A DNA stretch of 64,000 nt from Irpex lacteus (taxonomy: Eukaryota > Basidiomycota > Agaricomycetes > Polyporales > Irpicaceae), in the NCBI GenBank assembly GCA_001986395.2, contig MQVO02000013.1:682001-746000 (forward strand), in the 5' to 3' direction. A model generated the notes under the pieces. It was not told where the DNA came from. It was given only the letters and a program-made list of their open reading frames with translations, and made no database searches. A program made the position numbers and the translations under genes. Position 1 is the stretch's first letter. Each line of letters starts with the position of its first letter. This document shows positions 44,161 to 57,075 of this stretch, in pieces.

Positions 44161-45537
44161 TGCGGATAGTGCGCGAGGAAGAGTGACATTTGCTAGTTTC
44201 TGGTTGAGTTGTGATCAAGGTATTTATACCGGTGGAGCAGCCTGGCATGATTTAGTATCTAAAGATAGAAGGCAGGCGCCTTCTATACAGCCGTCAGGCC
44301 CGTCACTCAGAGGCTAGGTATAAGCGGAAATAAGAAGCCGGTTCTAGGAGCATTAAAAGTCAAGCACTTTCCACTCTTCCGTTGGGCTATCGATAGGGAT
44401 AACTTACATAGAGATCCTCCATACGGTTCACGCATGGATAGTGACTACGCAGCGATAACAGCTTCGAAAACACGGTGGCCATGAGGACTGCATAACCACC
44501 GGCTGCAGCTCTTAAGTCGCTCTTAGCAGATCTTTCATATCCGCACGCAAGAAAGCATCCAAGTTGTTTTGATGATGGAGGCTCCTTGTCTTCGCAGGCT
44601 TCTTGCACAGTGTCCTATTGCAGTAATAATAATCTATGTAGCTGACAGTCGTTAGTTTTCTGCTTGAGTCCCAGCTTAGTAGTGATACCGTGCAACGTAC
44701 AACTAAGTATACGTACTTGATCGACTTCAAGAGCAGCGAAGTTGAGGGCAACGCTGTCGCCGCTTAGCGCTCGCTGGCTCGGGTCCGCGTCCGATTCCGG
44801 GGCTTCATCCGTTCTAACTTCTCATCTCCATCCCGTCATACTACTTGTCTTGTAGTATGATCATCTGCATAGAATCCAATCTGTAATAGCGTCAGTACCT
44901 GCAAGACACTGGCAGCGGGCTTGGGCTTGTCATTTGAACTGCATCCGGATCCGACGTAAGTACTGTAAAAGTCTGTCTGGTGCCCTTTATAAGGCGACAA
45001 TTGCAGCGAGGTGAGTGTACCTTGTTTTTCAAACTTCCGGATCCCAATCATCAAACAAGCTGTCTAGGTGCTCAAAATCCGATGTTCTACTCACGGCGAT
45101 TTTTCAATAACATTGTCGCACATGACTAGACTTCGTTTTTACAGCCGGGGAGGATTGACCGATCATATTGTCATAGGTTGTCATCCTGCTAGAAAACCGT
45201 ACAGAGGTGACAGACCGCAGTGCACTCATTGTGCATTCCAAGGGCCAAGATACGCCGTAGGATGGCTCCATAAGGCATGAAAGCGTTTCAATCCACCCGA
45301 CAAGCCCGGAGAAGTTCACAAAGTGGATATTGTACCTACCCGTAAGCAAGAACAGAAAGTTGAAGTCCAACTACAGAACGCTAAGTGCCTGTAACAGAGT
45401 CTGTTGCACATGCACCCCTTTAGTACTGTTTAAAATGTCAGCATTACGCGCGATCAAGCACAAGCCAGCGGTATATAAACCTGGACCAGTAAGCTTGTGC
45501 GACTTCAGCCTGTCCGGATCCTCCATAACTTGCGAGT
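44161..45537. other. Spacer with two promoters, no gene recognised
   Basis: Divergent spacer between copy B (minus) and the carboxylesterase (plus). It contains copy B's TATA box (44221-44228), a short piece of the tandem repeat (44533-44552) and the esterase TATA box (45472-45479). The remaining frames (45-90 codons) show no recognisable sequence. Confidence 0.5.
45472..45479 (+). promoter_or_regulatory. TATA box of the carboxylesterase gene
   Basis: TATATAAA 66 bp upstream of the ATG at 45538. The spacing is nearly the same as in the reductase and dioxygenase genes of this window. Confidence 0.65.
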
Positions 45538-47955
45538 ATGCTGTATACGACTCTGGCCACCATTGCACTAGCCTTTAATGTCCTCAAAGCTACAGCGACG
45601 ACTCCCGCTACCAGCTACCCGCAAGTCAAACTAGACCATGGTACCTTCTTTGGTGCTCATAACGGAAGCGTCGATGCTTTCCTTGGCATCCCGTTTGCGA
45701 AGCCGCCGTGAGTACGCAGACCTGGACCCCATGAAAGATGCTCACCCGACCAGCACAGCACAGGCAACTTGCGCTTCAGACTGCCTATTGCCAATGAGCC
45801 CTACGTTGGTATAAAGAATGCGACGGACTTTGGTCCATCATGCATTCAGCTACCTATAGAATACACCGTACCTGACAGCTTAGCTCCGGAGGCGAAAGCG
45901 GTGGTTGAAGAACAGTCTCGCGCCGGATATATATCCGACACTGATGAAGACTGTGAGGATTCTCCAGGATCTTGCACACTTACTAGCCTAAATTATTTTC
46001 GTGCAGGCCTAACCGTCAACGTTTGGAAACCGTCTCACACCGCAAGTGATGCAAAGCTACCAGTGGTGATTGTGCGTAGGCTATAATCGAGCTATTCGGC
46101 GTGATTCACTCATTCTTAACTTTCTGTTGATATAGTGGATGTACGGAGGTAAGTAGTAACTTTACTACCGCAGTCTCACACGTCATAATTTCCTGAGGGA
46201 TCTAGGAGGCTTTCAAGAGCGTAGCTCTGTCAGGTAGGTCTACTCTATATTTCAAGTGCTTTCATCATGGTCTTATCCTTAGTCTATAGCTACGACGGGT
46301 CTATCATCGTCCAGAGGTCAATTGAAATTGGCGAGCCGATCATCTATGTTAGTATGAATTATAGGTATGTTGTCTACCATCGGTTATCGTTGCATTTGCT
46401 CATGCGCGTCATTCAGGCTGGCGAGTGAGTTATCCCGATACGAACTGTAATTCAAATATTCATCGTTCACGCTCATATGTGCACTTTCAGCCTTCGGATT
46501 CCTGGCTAGTGCAGAAGTAAAGTCTGCCGGTGTGGGAAACCTCGGCTTACAAGACCGTTAGTAGCAGCCATTTGTCTTGATTTCAGTTGTTGGATGGTGC
46601 TAATACCGGAGATTTAGAGCGTCAAGCCTTTCGTTGGGTACAGAAATATATCACCGCATTCAACGGAGATCCCTCAAAGGTTACTATGTAAGTACGTCCT
46701 ATAATAGACACAATATTGCTCAAGCTCAAGTCGATCGCAGCTGGGGAGAATCGGCGGGTGCAATCTCGGTTTCCCTCCATCTGCTTGCCAATCATGGCGA
46801 CAATGAAGGCTTGTTCCGTGCAGCATTCATAGAATCAGGCCCACCGATACCGACTGGTGACATCACCCATGGTCAAAGCTACTACGATACTCTGGTTACC
46901 AAGGTTGGCTGTCAAGGAGCCCAGGATTCCTTGCAATGTTTGCGTGAAGTTCCAGCGGCCACCATAGTATCTGCTCAAGAAGTACACCCCTCAACCTGCA
47001 TCGCCGTCCGCTGACCAATACTATGTGATAATATGCAGGCATTTAGCACTGGCAGTCTCTTCGCTCCAAGGGTTGATGGTATTTTCATTTCTGACCCTCC
47101 ACTTGAGGCGGTCATGAATGGCGCAGTAGCGGATGTCCCATTCATAATTGGAGTGATCTTTCTAATTTATTCATCATAATTATCCCAACTAATGTATGGT
47201 TGGATATAGCAATGCGACGACGAAGACACATTATTGGTGTTGAATGCAATTAATATCACGTACGTTGCGGTGGATCTAGTGTCATTTTACTCTCTGACTA
47301 TCGTCTGCAGTACCGATGAAGGAGTGCATGCGTTGGTATCTGGTCTATTCCCCAATGCATCAACCAGCGAACTGGATCAACTGCTAGAGTTGTATCCTCA
47401 AGACGTTACACAAGGCTCTCCTTTCGACACTGGTCACCAGAACGCGCTGACACCCCAGTACAAACGACTCGCGGCGATTCAAGGCGATCTTCTACTTATC
47501 GCTCCCCGTCGTTTCTTCCTGCAAGAACGCTCTGGCAAACAACCGACATGGTCATATAGTGAGCAACGAGTTTCACGGTTTTGTGTACCCTCTTATAATA
47601 ATGATGAACTCGTCAGATTCGAAAAGAATGAAGTCGCTCCCGGACCTGGGTTCTGTAAGCAACCTCGTACTTTGTTCAATTTGTACGTATGCTTACGATG
47701 GTGCGCTACCAGTACCACGACCACGATCTGGCCAATGTCTATGGCCCCGGAGACATGACCGACTACCTCGTCAACTTTGTCAATCACCTTGATCCGAATG
47801 GCGGGAACCTGACAACCTGGCCTCAGTACACCGTCTCTGAGCCAACGCTCCTGACGTTTCTTGATGGTCCCACTCCAAGACAGCTGAAAAAGGACGACTT
47901 CCGCCAGGACGCCATCAAATACTTCAACTCCTTACTCTTGAAGTATCCGCTGTAG
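45538..47955 (+). CDS. Secreted type-B carboxylesterase/lipase
   Basis: Starts MLYTTLATIALAFNVLKATA, a likely signal peptide, followed by the mature alpha/beta-hydrolase. Family landmarks: VDAFLGIPFAKPPTGNLRF, the acidic loop EDCEDSPGSC, NVWKP...LPVVIWMYGGGFQ (oxyanion hole), SMNYRLATFGFLAS, GNLGLQDQRQAFRWVQKYI, and the nucleophile motif WGESAGAISVSLH. Further on come LGSYHDHDL with the catalytic His and the usual C-terminus (TTWPQYTVSEPTLLTF). The protein is about 540 residues, normal for this family. The enzyme should hydrolyse carboxylic esters outside the cell or in the secretory path. At least twelve introns cut it, including very small exons: 46136-46148 (13 nt), 46206-46233 (28 nt) and 46417-46424 (8 nt). 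All checked joins stay in frame. Standard gene callers may mis-model it. Confidence 0.9.
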
Positions 47956-48765
47956 CGCGTGCCTTAGATCTGCGTTTTTCAAGACAGCTATACATTCGAG
48001 CCTCTGGCTTTGACTTGCTCAATGACTCATGATGACCTTTACCGGCGGGAGGTGCATATATTTGAACACAATGCATGGCCTATGATAACGTTACTGCCAA
48101 ATGATCTTGTATCGATGTCAATAACGACTTATTGTGCCATATGAATTAGTCTGACTAGCTCGAGTTTATCACCGGCGTGACTCCCAGCTTAATTCACTTT
48201 CCTACGATCAGAACATCCACGAAGCTGTTATTTGTGTAAAGAGATGGAGGATTTTGCGTACAGAGGGGTCTTAAATCGCAGTAAATGAAGAAGCGACTTG
48301 CGCACTCTTTAATCGAGTATGAGTAGTAGGGCCAACAAAACCCACTAGCGAAAGATAAATGAATTCATCCCCGTGGCGTCCGAGTCTATTCGATATTCGA
48401 TCTAGACAGCCTTCGATCGAACTCTGCCCAGTCTTTGAACAACTCAAAACTTGCTGGTTATAGCGATGTGCAAAAGATACAAAAGTGACAGCCTGAGGGA
48501 GATAGAACGGGTGAGAAAACAACAACAATACGACTAGCTGAAGCAACGACAAGAATGGGCGACACAAAGCGATAGAGACACAAGAACACAGTCGTACGAG
48601 TCATCAAAGTCATGATTTGTTGTTGAAAGAAACCGGAAGGAAGCTATGGATGATATACTGTCCTAAGCGGATTCGTGCGATAGCCAAGATATGAATGCGT
48701 TCGATAATGTTGAATAAAGGAGGAAACTTGACAAGAACATATAGGAAGGTGTTCGTGGGGGCCGG
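47956..48765. other. Convergent spacer between esterase and forkhead genes
   Basis: Holds the 3' flanks of two genes transcribed toward each other. No repeat or frame with recognisable sequence. AT-rich segments near 48050-48130 may carry polyadenylation signals. Confidence 0.55.
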
Positions 48766-51435
48766 CTACCAATATCGCGAGGGGCTGCCTAAACCAGGGC
48801 TATCATACAAAGGATGTCGTTGACCAAAGAATCCGGTCGGGCTTTCTTCGTATTGAGCTTGTTCACCCAGACGCTTCAACTCCTCATTGAGGATATTGCC
48901 AGGATCGTGAGGATCAAATACTCGCGACGGAGTACGGAACGGGGATTCTTGACTGTGGAACACCAGACGTTTGGGTGTCACAGGAGCAAATGGTGAGAAA
49001 TCCACCAGGCGACGAGAGCCCGAGCTACCAGATTGCCCTGGACGCTTCCTTGATGGGGTGCGCAACAAGTCTGGACTAGGAAGAGTCAACGTAGAGTCCT
49101 CACCGGTTGTTAACGCAGTGAGAAGGGGAGCGTGAGGATGGAAGACGGCTGCAGGAGGAGGGTCTAGATGCGATTTGTAGTAAGCCAGGCTGGGAGAAGG
49201 GCTCATATGGAGCCCACGATGTGAAATTGGTGTTTCGACGGCTGATAATTGTAAGGCCTTGTTTGCCGAAGAAACACGCTTACGAGGCGGGGTACAGGGT
49301 CTGGGTGGAGGTGTGGAAGGACGGAGACTTGGGAAGAAAAGCAGTCGGTCAGGACTTGGCGACCTCATGCGAGCTTTGCCCTTCGCTGACTTGCGATTGT
49401 CTGTAGGAGATTCGGGGATGGAGAAGGAAGCAGTCTAGAATGGATTTTAGTACAGCTATAACAAGAACTGCGTTGAACTCATACACACCTTGGTAAGATG
49501 GTTGCTAGGAGGAGGGGTCCGTCGATCGTACGACGCTGGATGAAGGGCTTCCAGTCTATCTAACGTAGAAGGCGACGCAAGCCATTGGGCCGTGAGCCGG
49601 TCCACTTCATCCTCGGGATCGACGATTTCTGGCTCAGGGACACCGTCTGTGACGCTGTCAATGCTCGAAAGACTGGCTTCCGAAGAAAGAGGAGGGCTTG
49701 ATGATGATGTAAGATCAGGTAGCGACGATGCCGACGAGGAAGGTACTTGTTCGAGTTCAGAAAGCGGTTCAATCGTAGCTTCAGGTGTCGCCTCCTTACT
49801 CGTAGACGGAACTGAAGCTTCGGACGGTGGAGGTACCGAAGACGATGGTGCTGCAGGGACTGTCGCAGAGCTGTCGGCGGTGGCTGGCCTGGAGATAGAC
49901 GTAGCTTGGGAGAGGGCGCGATGGTATCCAGAGGTTGGCGGAAGAGGAGGGAAAAGGACATCACCCGGCATCACTGGCTTTACGTACGTTTGATAGTACG
50001 GTTGTTGGTGTGCATTGGGATACACGGGAGCGTAGAATGGCGGGAGAACCGGCGCTCGGAAAGCGGGTTTCGAAGGGCCCTCCGCCTCGTCTTTCATGAC
50101 CGACTTCTTTCTCTTTCTTGCATCCTGTGCGAGCGCGTCCTCCATTGTTTTCCGCTTGGGTCCAGACTTCATGGGAGGATTCTTTGTTTTCGCCATATCT
50201 GCACACAAGTTTTTCCTGAACCCGCCGTCCTCGAAACAGGGTAGGTCGCAGTCCCAGATGGCCCATAGACTCTTCCCTTCGTTACGAACACGAGTCACTT
50301 TGCGGAATACAGCCATAGTGCTCAACGAATGTCGAATAGAGTTCATCCATGTCTGTTCACCGCGGTTATAATACGGATAAACAGTCGTGATCCACTCATA
50401 TATGTCTTGCAGAGTAAGACGGTGTTCCGGAGACGACAGTATTGCTTGCCCTATCAAAGCCGCATATGAGAAGTCAGGTTTCGCGGTGGAATAAGGACCT
50501 GGAGGCAATGTGTACGGAAGATCTTCTTCTTCGAAGTCCAACATGGGGCGCATGGGTCCAGGCGAAGAAACTATGTTCACTATGCGAGCGGGACTTGATC
50601 CTGGTGTGGAGGCACGCGACGTGGACGCGTGAGTGTATATATGGCGCGAAACAGGAGTCTTGGGTAGTCTCATGTCGGAGGCTTTCAAGAGCGAAGTCAC
50701 CCTTGATGAGGTGCGCGAGGGAGTTTCTGGGGCCCTCATGCTTGCCTGGTATGAACCCTGAAAGGGGTGAGACTCAGATTAATGTATACCGAGAGAGTAC
50801 ATACGGGAGTCAATTGGGATCCTGAAGCCTCTCCGATCACCCGTTCGCTGTAATACTTATAATGGTGTGGGGTGGAAGGAGGTTGCTACGCTGCGCATTG
50901 GTCTATGCAGAATAACACGGTTCGTAACATGGGAACTCACCACAGGGGACCCACTACGTACAGGGCTGGCATTGTGCGAAGTGGGAACGCGTCGGCCGTC
51001 GCGCGAGCGTGAAAGAGACCCTGAGGAGATCGAAGAAATTATGAGCAATTTTTCTGCAGTTATGGCCCGACGATCATATGGCATACCTCTCCTTTCACGC
51101 TTTGACTGTCGACTCTTACGTTCCATGACCAGTTGCATGGTGTCCATCTGGCGAGTAGGGATGCTGGCTTCAACTGGCTCCGACTTGACTGGCGTTGCTG
51201 GGGGAGTCGAGGAACGTGTTCTGCCAGCAATATTGGACAACGACGCGGGGCGAGACTTCAGCCCAGAGCGAGACTTGGATTTCCGACTCTCCCTGGATTG
51301 CGAAGAATGGTCTTGAGATAGATGTGCTCGCATTTGCTCCGTGTGTTGCACGAGGTCTTCACGCGTCATGCCCAGGCTCTTTAAGAGCTGTGAAATAGGA
51401 GAAGTTGGGTTTCCGGAGTCGTGAGGGTCTGCCAT
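48766..51435 (-). CDS. Forkhead (FOX) transcription factor
   Basis: Exon 1 starts MADPHDSGNPTSPISQLLKS (51435) and ends ...SGSPV. Exon 2 reads QPPSTPHHYKYYSERVIGEA to QLTP. Exon 3 (GSYQASMRAPETPSRTSSR...) carries the DNA-binding domain, and a last exon runs to 48766. The forkhead domain is KPDFSYAALIGQAILSSPEH, then LTLQDIYEWITTVYPYYNRG, with the recognition helix TWMNSIRHSLST and wing segment VRNEGKSLWAIW. The usual motif is NSIRHNLS; here Asn is replaced by Ser, which may change base contacts. Long Ser/Pro-rich flanks with many SP/TP sites and TPPRKR/TPSRKR motifs suggest CDK control, as in the cell-cycle forkheads Fkh2/Sep1/Hcm1. No FHA domain is seen, which argues against Fkh1/2. Roughly 800 residues. 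It shares a 290-bp divergent promoter with AP-1 gamma-adaptin. Confidence 0.88.
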
Positions 51436-51725
51436 GGGTTCAGACGAGATATTGAGATAAAAGTGAAGGACAAAATGGTTGAGAAAATACAAATGTAGGC
51501 GGCGGTGTGGAAGAGGTAGCAGGCAGACCTTGCTCGGAGGTTGTGACGCGCTTCAGCAGACCGTCACGGTTCAGATGTCACACGTGGCCAGCAGAACGTG
51601 ACTCTGAGTCTGATGGCGTTACGCTCTGTAACGCGACGCCCGCCTGATTGGGCGCCGCACACTGGGCGGCACAGTAACATTGGCAGTGAACACAGCGACG
51701 ACGACGAGCGGGACGGCGTGCAGGC
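51436..51725. promoter_or_regulatory. Bidirectional promoter, forkhead / AP-1 gamma
   Basis: 290 bp separates the two ATGs. It contains CACGTGG (E-box, about 51580), an inverted CCAAT box (GATTGG, about 51643) inside a GC-rich block, and no TATA box. This fits a shared, constitutive-type promoter. Confidence 0.5.
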
Positions 51726-54700
51726 ATGGTATACCACAATTTGAAAGGTGCGTGTATACCAATGACAACGAACCTCGACTCTGATTGTACTCTGCAGCCC
51801 TCATCAAGGGCATCCGAGCCTGCAAGGTTCGTCAGGTCCTCAGATTGCGCACGTCCAAGCTCATGTTCCCCTAGACCGTCGCCGACGAACGAGCCTTGAT
51901 CAAGCAAGAGTCGGCCGCAATCCGTGCATCATTCAGAGAAGAAGATTCTTATGCAAGACACAATAATGTGGCGAAGCTACTCTACATCCATATGCTGGGT
52001 TCTGAAGCGCACTTCGGTCAAATGGAATGCTTGAAGCTGGTAGCAAGCCCTCGTTTCGGAGACAAGCGATTGGGATACCTGGGTATCATGCTACTCTTGG
52101 ATGAGAGTCAGGAGGTGCTTACGTTGGTTACGAACTCACTCAAGAAGTGCGTGTACATGTTCCCAGTATACCTTCATTCGCTCACAATGCCCGCAGCGAT
52201 ATGAACCACACCAACATGTACGCGGTCGGCCTCGCACTTTGCACATTCGCAGATATAGCTTCGGAGGAGATGTCACGAGATTTGGCGAACGAGATCGAGA
52301 AACTGTTGGGATCGAGCAATACATATATTCGCAAGAAGGTGTGTCGTGAGTCCCCTTGAGTAAAGCCGTCATACTGAGTAGATCTATCCGCAAGGCTGCT
52401 CTTTGTGCTCTAAGGGTTGTCAAGAAAGTACCCGATCTATCAGACCACTTCATCTCAAAAGCCAAAAACCTTCTCGCCGACCGCAACCATGGTGTTCTAC
52501 TAACTGCCATAACGTTAGTCACAGAAATGGTTCAAGTAGACGCTAATTGCCTCGAGGAGTTCCGCAATGTCAGTCACCCTCCCTGTCTCAACGATCTATG
52601 ACCTTTAACCTCGTATTTAGGCTGTCCCACTACTAGTACGCCATCTAAAGGCCCTCGTGACTACCGGATACAGCCCAGAACACGACGTCTCTGGTATAAC
52701 CGATCCTTTCTTGCAAGTCAAAGTTCTTCGATTGCTTCGACTCCTTGGAAAGGGTGATCCCCAGGCAAGTGAGACGATGAACGATATACTTGCCCAGGTA
52801 CGTCTAGCTGTGTTTCGTAAACACCGGCATTATAAAACTGAGAAAAATACGATGTTATGCAGGTTGCAACCAATACCGACTCGACGAAAAACGTTGGCAA
52901 CTCTATCCTGTACGAGACGGTGCTTACGGTTCTGGAAATTGAGGCAGACAGTGGCCTTCGTGTCATGGCTATCAACATCCTCGGTAAATTCTTGAGCAAC
53001 AGAGACAACAACATTCGGTACGAACCTTCACTCTTATTCGACCACTATTTTTGATCACCTAGTAGTTACGTCGCATTGAACACGCTCAATAAGGTCGTAA
53101 CCATTGACACCAACGCTGTCCAGCGGCACCGAAACATCATCTTGGACTGTCTACGGGACGGTGATATTTCCATTAGGCGGCGAGCCCTCGAGCTTTCATA
53201 CGCCCTCATCAACGAAGGTAACGTCAGGGTTCTGGTTCGTGAACTGCTGGCGTTTTTGGAGGTCGCGGACGACGAGTTTAAGCTTGGCATGACTACTCAA
53301 ATCAGTCTTGCTGCTGAACGATTTGCGCCGAACAAGCGATGGCATATCGACACTGTCCTTCGCGTTCTCAAACTTGTGAGTGTACTACCATATAACCGAT
53401 GCCCATTCTAATTTCTTCGTAGGCTGGCAATTTTGTACGTGAAGAAATCCTGTCTGCTTTCATTCGTCTGGTTGCGCACACACCCGAGTTGCAAGCGTAC
53501 ACGGCGTCGAAACTATACACTTCGTTACGGTCGGATATCTCGCAGGAATCATTGACATTGGCGGCTACGTGGGTCATTGGAGAGTACGGTGAGATTCTGC
53601 TAGAGGGAGGTTTAGTCGACGAAGACCAGCCGAAACCCGTGAGTAAACATCTCTGAACGGTTTAGCAAGAATCTGATGTAGTTTGCAGATCACCGACGTG
53701 GAACTCATCGATTTGTTGGTGTCAACGTTGGATTCGCCGTATGCCAACTACCTAAGCCGACAATTCGTCCTCACTGCTCTTACCAAATTGTCGAGTCGGC
53801 CCACCACCTCAGCAGCACAGCAAGAAAGGATCCAGACGCTCCTTGCCTCTTACACGACCAGCCCAGAGCTCGAGATTCAGCAACGAGCTGTTGAGTTCGC
53901 GAACTTGTATAACCTTGGCGATATACGTGCCGGTGTGTTGGAACGCATGCCTGCTCCGGAGCTGAAGCAAACTGTCATCGGTGTTGGTAAGCAGAGGGTC
54001 GAAGCGTTTGCTTCCACCAGGTAAAAACTGACTCTATCCGTAGTGAGCGAGAACAAGCCTGTTGGATCTATACAGCCGAGCAAGGAGGATAACCTACTTG
54101 GCGACGACATCGTCACATCTCCAACAACGAACGGTGCTGCTGGTGCTGCCGCCGCACTGCAAAATAACCAGGATCTTCTGGCTGAGATCTTCGGAAGTTC
54201 CGCCCCAGCTTCTTCAGCGCCCACAGCCGCCGCCAGTCCGCCACCAGCGCAGAAGAGCACAGTGGATGACATTCTTGGTCTGTTCGGTAACAGTGCTCCT
54301 GCAGCCGCGCCATCGCCTGCTCCAGCGATCGCAACGTCCCCAGTGACACAACCCTCGGCTTCGTCAGCATTTGCTCTCCCTCAGACGCAGTCACCCCCTC
54401 CTCAACCTGCCCCACCGAAGCTGACGGCGTACCCTGCGTATGATAAGAACGAACTGAGGATATCGCTGACGCCACAGACGAACCCGCAACGGCCAGGTGT
54501 GGTGAACATTTTGGCGAGGTTCCAGGTTACTGGGAGCACGCCTGTCACAGGGCTAACCTTCCAAGCTGCTGTTCCGAAGGTACGCTGTACTGCTACTGCT
54601 CGATTCTAACTGTGGCTGACACGTCGTCATATAGTCGCAACAGCTGCAAATGCTCCCGATGTCCAACGCAGACGTCCATCCAGGTGCCACAGAAACGCAG

Positions 54701-54894
54701 CAAATGCGGGTGATTGCTCCCGTCGGGGTAAGTTCTTTAGAATCGTTTTGTCTTCGTGCTTATGCCAACATGTTTCGATGTAGGCCAATGTCCGACTACG
54801 GCTCCGAATAGCGTATTCTGTTGGAGGTCAGCCCGTGCAGGATCAGGTTGACTTTGCTGGCTTTCCGCCAGGCTTGACGTCGGGCAGTTTGTGA
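51726..54894 (+). CDS. APL4: AP-1 complex subunit gamma-1 (gamma-adaptin)
   Basis: The start is fixed by tiny first exons: 51726-51747 (MVYHNLK), 51798-51826 ([10 protein letters not shown]), then [20 protein letters not shown]. The N-terminal trunk of HEAT/ARM-like helices follows: [75 protein letters not shown] and [19 protein letters not shown]. It leads to an Ala/Pro-rich hinge with DDILGLFG and DLLAEIFG (clathrin- and accessory-protein contacts), then the gamma-ear ([13 protein letters not shown]...[17 protein letters not shown]). The stop is at 54894. AP-1 sorts cargo into clathrin vesicles between trans-Golgi and endosomes. About twelve short introns; the length of roughly 840 residues is normal. 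No broken motif was found. Confidence 0.96.
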
Positions 54895-55789
54895 TGTACA
54901 TAGATTAATGGCCGGTTAAGTATTGATTGTTGTAACACTCCTGATAACCTTCTTGCGTTTGTATTCGCCAAGCAGAGTCCACGTCCCGATGAGAATATTC
55001 TGTGTTCCTTCGCCTCCATTTCTGCAGGCCGACAGAAACGGTCTCTCTGAGGAAGTATGACACAGTACGAAAGGTCGTCATTGCAGCTACTGAATTGTAC
55101 AATACTTCTATGCGCTCGCATCGGAGTGAGCTCTATGTCCACTATCCGATAAACACGCTTTCTCTGAAGGTGTCTGACCAAACGGCGCGACTAAATAACC
55201 TTAGGTTAGGGTTTGACTGTCTCGTGATCGTGGGAAGTCGCGCGCCTGTAAAATTGCTGCATTCTCTGTCGGACGCAACCTGTTCTCAACCTCACACTCG
55301 ACGCTGGAGATGCGCGAAGAACTCATAGACGAATAGCCGCAAGGTAGATAATGTGAGTACAAGGCCATTTTTTCTATGATGATGAGTATTTGCTGTGCAC
55401 CAGTCGGAAGTTTTTGACGACAAAATCCCTGGTCCTCTATTATACGCTTGAGGGCCCTGATCTTCTTAATATTCTCTCGTATTCAGGATTACACGTATTG
55501 ACCACTTCTCCCACTCTAGATTATCTTTATTCTCCCGTCTGGTCCGACAGTGTAGTTCGTGATTTGCTGTTGTATCTAGACTTTGACGGGCCCCGAGCTA
55601 CGCAATAATCAATGTGTGTCCTTCCGAGGGTGCACTGTCATGTTCATATATCTGGTTCTCCATGTAACCACCACTGAGTCTTACACATCCTTTACCGATG
55701 TCGGTGAATTGCTCTGTGTTCTTCCTATAAATATTCGCTGAATATACCGCGGTGGTGAGTATCATACGCAACTGGTGGACGAACATAGT
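54895..55789. other. Spacer before the reductase pair
   Basis: Contains the AP-1 gamma 3' flank and the first reductase promoter. No recognisable frame. A TATAAATA lies at 55726-55733, 64 bp upstream of the next ATG. Confidence 0.55.
55726..55733 (+). promoter_or_regulatory. TATA box, first reductase gene
   Basis: TATAAATA starting 64 bp upstream of the ATG at 55790. The second reductase gene has the same motif at exactly the same distance. Confidence 0.7.
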
Positions 55790-57075
55790 ATGTCTTCTCA
55801 TCGTGCTATTGCCATTACCTCCCTAGGCGTTTTGGGACAGGTCGACATTCCAACGCCGGCACCAAACAGCAACGAAGTGGTAATCGAAGTTCGATATGTT
55901 GGACTCACGCCGGCCGACGTGTACCAGCTTGATAGGGGACAACTCATACAACAATATCCTGCCGTGATTGGCTTGTCTGGTGCTGGATATGTAAAGGCGG
56001 TTGGCGATGGTGTGATAGACCTGAAGGCAGGAGACAAGGTACGGCAACAAAGACATGAACGCTATAATTTCCTGTAGCAGGGTCACTAACATCTTACCCA
56101 TGTAGGTAGCCTCGGCTAATTACCCTGTATTGAAGAACATGGCTGGACAAGAGTTTGCGGTCGTCCCCCGTTCGATAGTGGCAAAGGTTAGTTTGTTGCC
56201 TTCTGCGCTCCCCGCTGTATCTAACGCTTACCAACTCGTAACAGCTTCCAGACGACTATAACCTTGCGGAAGCGGCGACTTTGGGAGATAATTATTCGAC
56301 TGCTGCACTCACTCTATTCGGCGCGAACTATCTCTCCCTCCCTTTGCCCTCATCCTTTCCAGCGTCTTCACCACCTAAAGACGCAAATCAGCCTATTCTC
56401 GTGAATGGCGGAGCAGCAACCTCGGGCCAGTACACAATTCAACTATTGCACCTTGCCGGATATACTCAAGTCTACGCGACCGCCTCTCCCAAAAACCATG
56501 CCTATCTCAAAGAACTCGGCGCCACTAAGGTTTTCGACTATCGTTCTCCGAACCTTGCAAAAGAGATTCTCGAAGCGACCGGAGGTGCGAAAGTAGCCAT
56601 TGTCGTGGATACCATCGCCTCCATACCTGGCATTAAGGCGTATAGTTCCGTACTAGATCAAGAAAGTCGCCTTGCCATGTTGTTCCCTATAAAGAAGGGC
56701 ACGAGTATCCTGAATGACGAGGATGATCTTTCGAAGTCGAAGGACCTCTTACCTTTGGTAAAGGAGCTGGTTGGTGGAGCGACTGTTGTGCTAGTTATGG
56801 CGTTGATCGGACTGTTCGAGGTATTATTCAAGCCGTATACTTTACCGTTGGTGCTTTTTGACTTAGAATGGTGCTCATAGGATCCTGTCGCACCCACATT
56901 GCTACCCAAGCTTTTGCCTCGACTCCTCGCAAGTGGGGCTCTACGTCCAAATCGTATCCGACTCTTCGGAGAATCCGACGGTCCTATGTTAGAACGTGTC
57001 AAGCGTGGCTTGGAATTGCTCAGAGAGAACAAGATTAGTGGCGAAAAGGTTGTTATTGAGTTGGTGTGGAATTAG
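55790..57075 (+). CDS. Zinc-independent medium-chain reductase (ToxD/enoyl-reductase-like), copy 1
   Basis: Starts MSSHRAIAITSLGVLGQVDI; an upstream in-frame GTG is not needed. Introns follow GDKV, SIVAK and IGLFE. The N-terminal GroES-like domain reads VVIEVRYVGLTPADVYQLDR...IGLSGAGYVKAVGDG. The Rossmann domain reads PILVNGGAATSGQYTIQLLH...YATASPKNHAYLKELGATKV, and DYRSP and VAIVVDTIAS follow. Stop at 57075. The Cys/His zinc ligands of alcohol dehydrogenases are absent, so it belongs with NAD(P)H-dependent quinone/enoyl reductases of the fungal ToxD type. Substrate unknown; detoxification or small-molecule biosynthesis are both plausible. It is about 65-70% similar by eye to the next gene, a tandem duplicate with the same intron positions. 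Confidence 0.88.

Noticed and set aside
50857..51492. A separate gene upstream of the forkhead gene
   Set aside because: A short exon (QPPSTPHHYKYYSER...) links it in frame to the forkhead exon, so it is the N-terminus of the same protein.
55198..55212. Telomere-like TTAGGTTAGGG
   Set aside because: A single occurrence with no array; chance.
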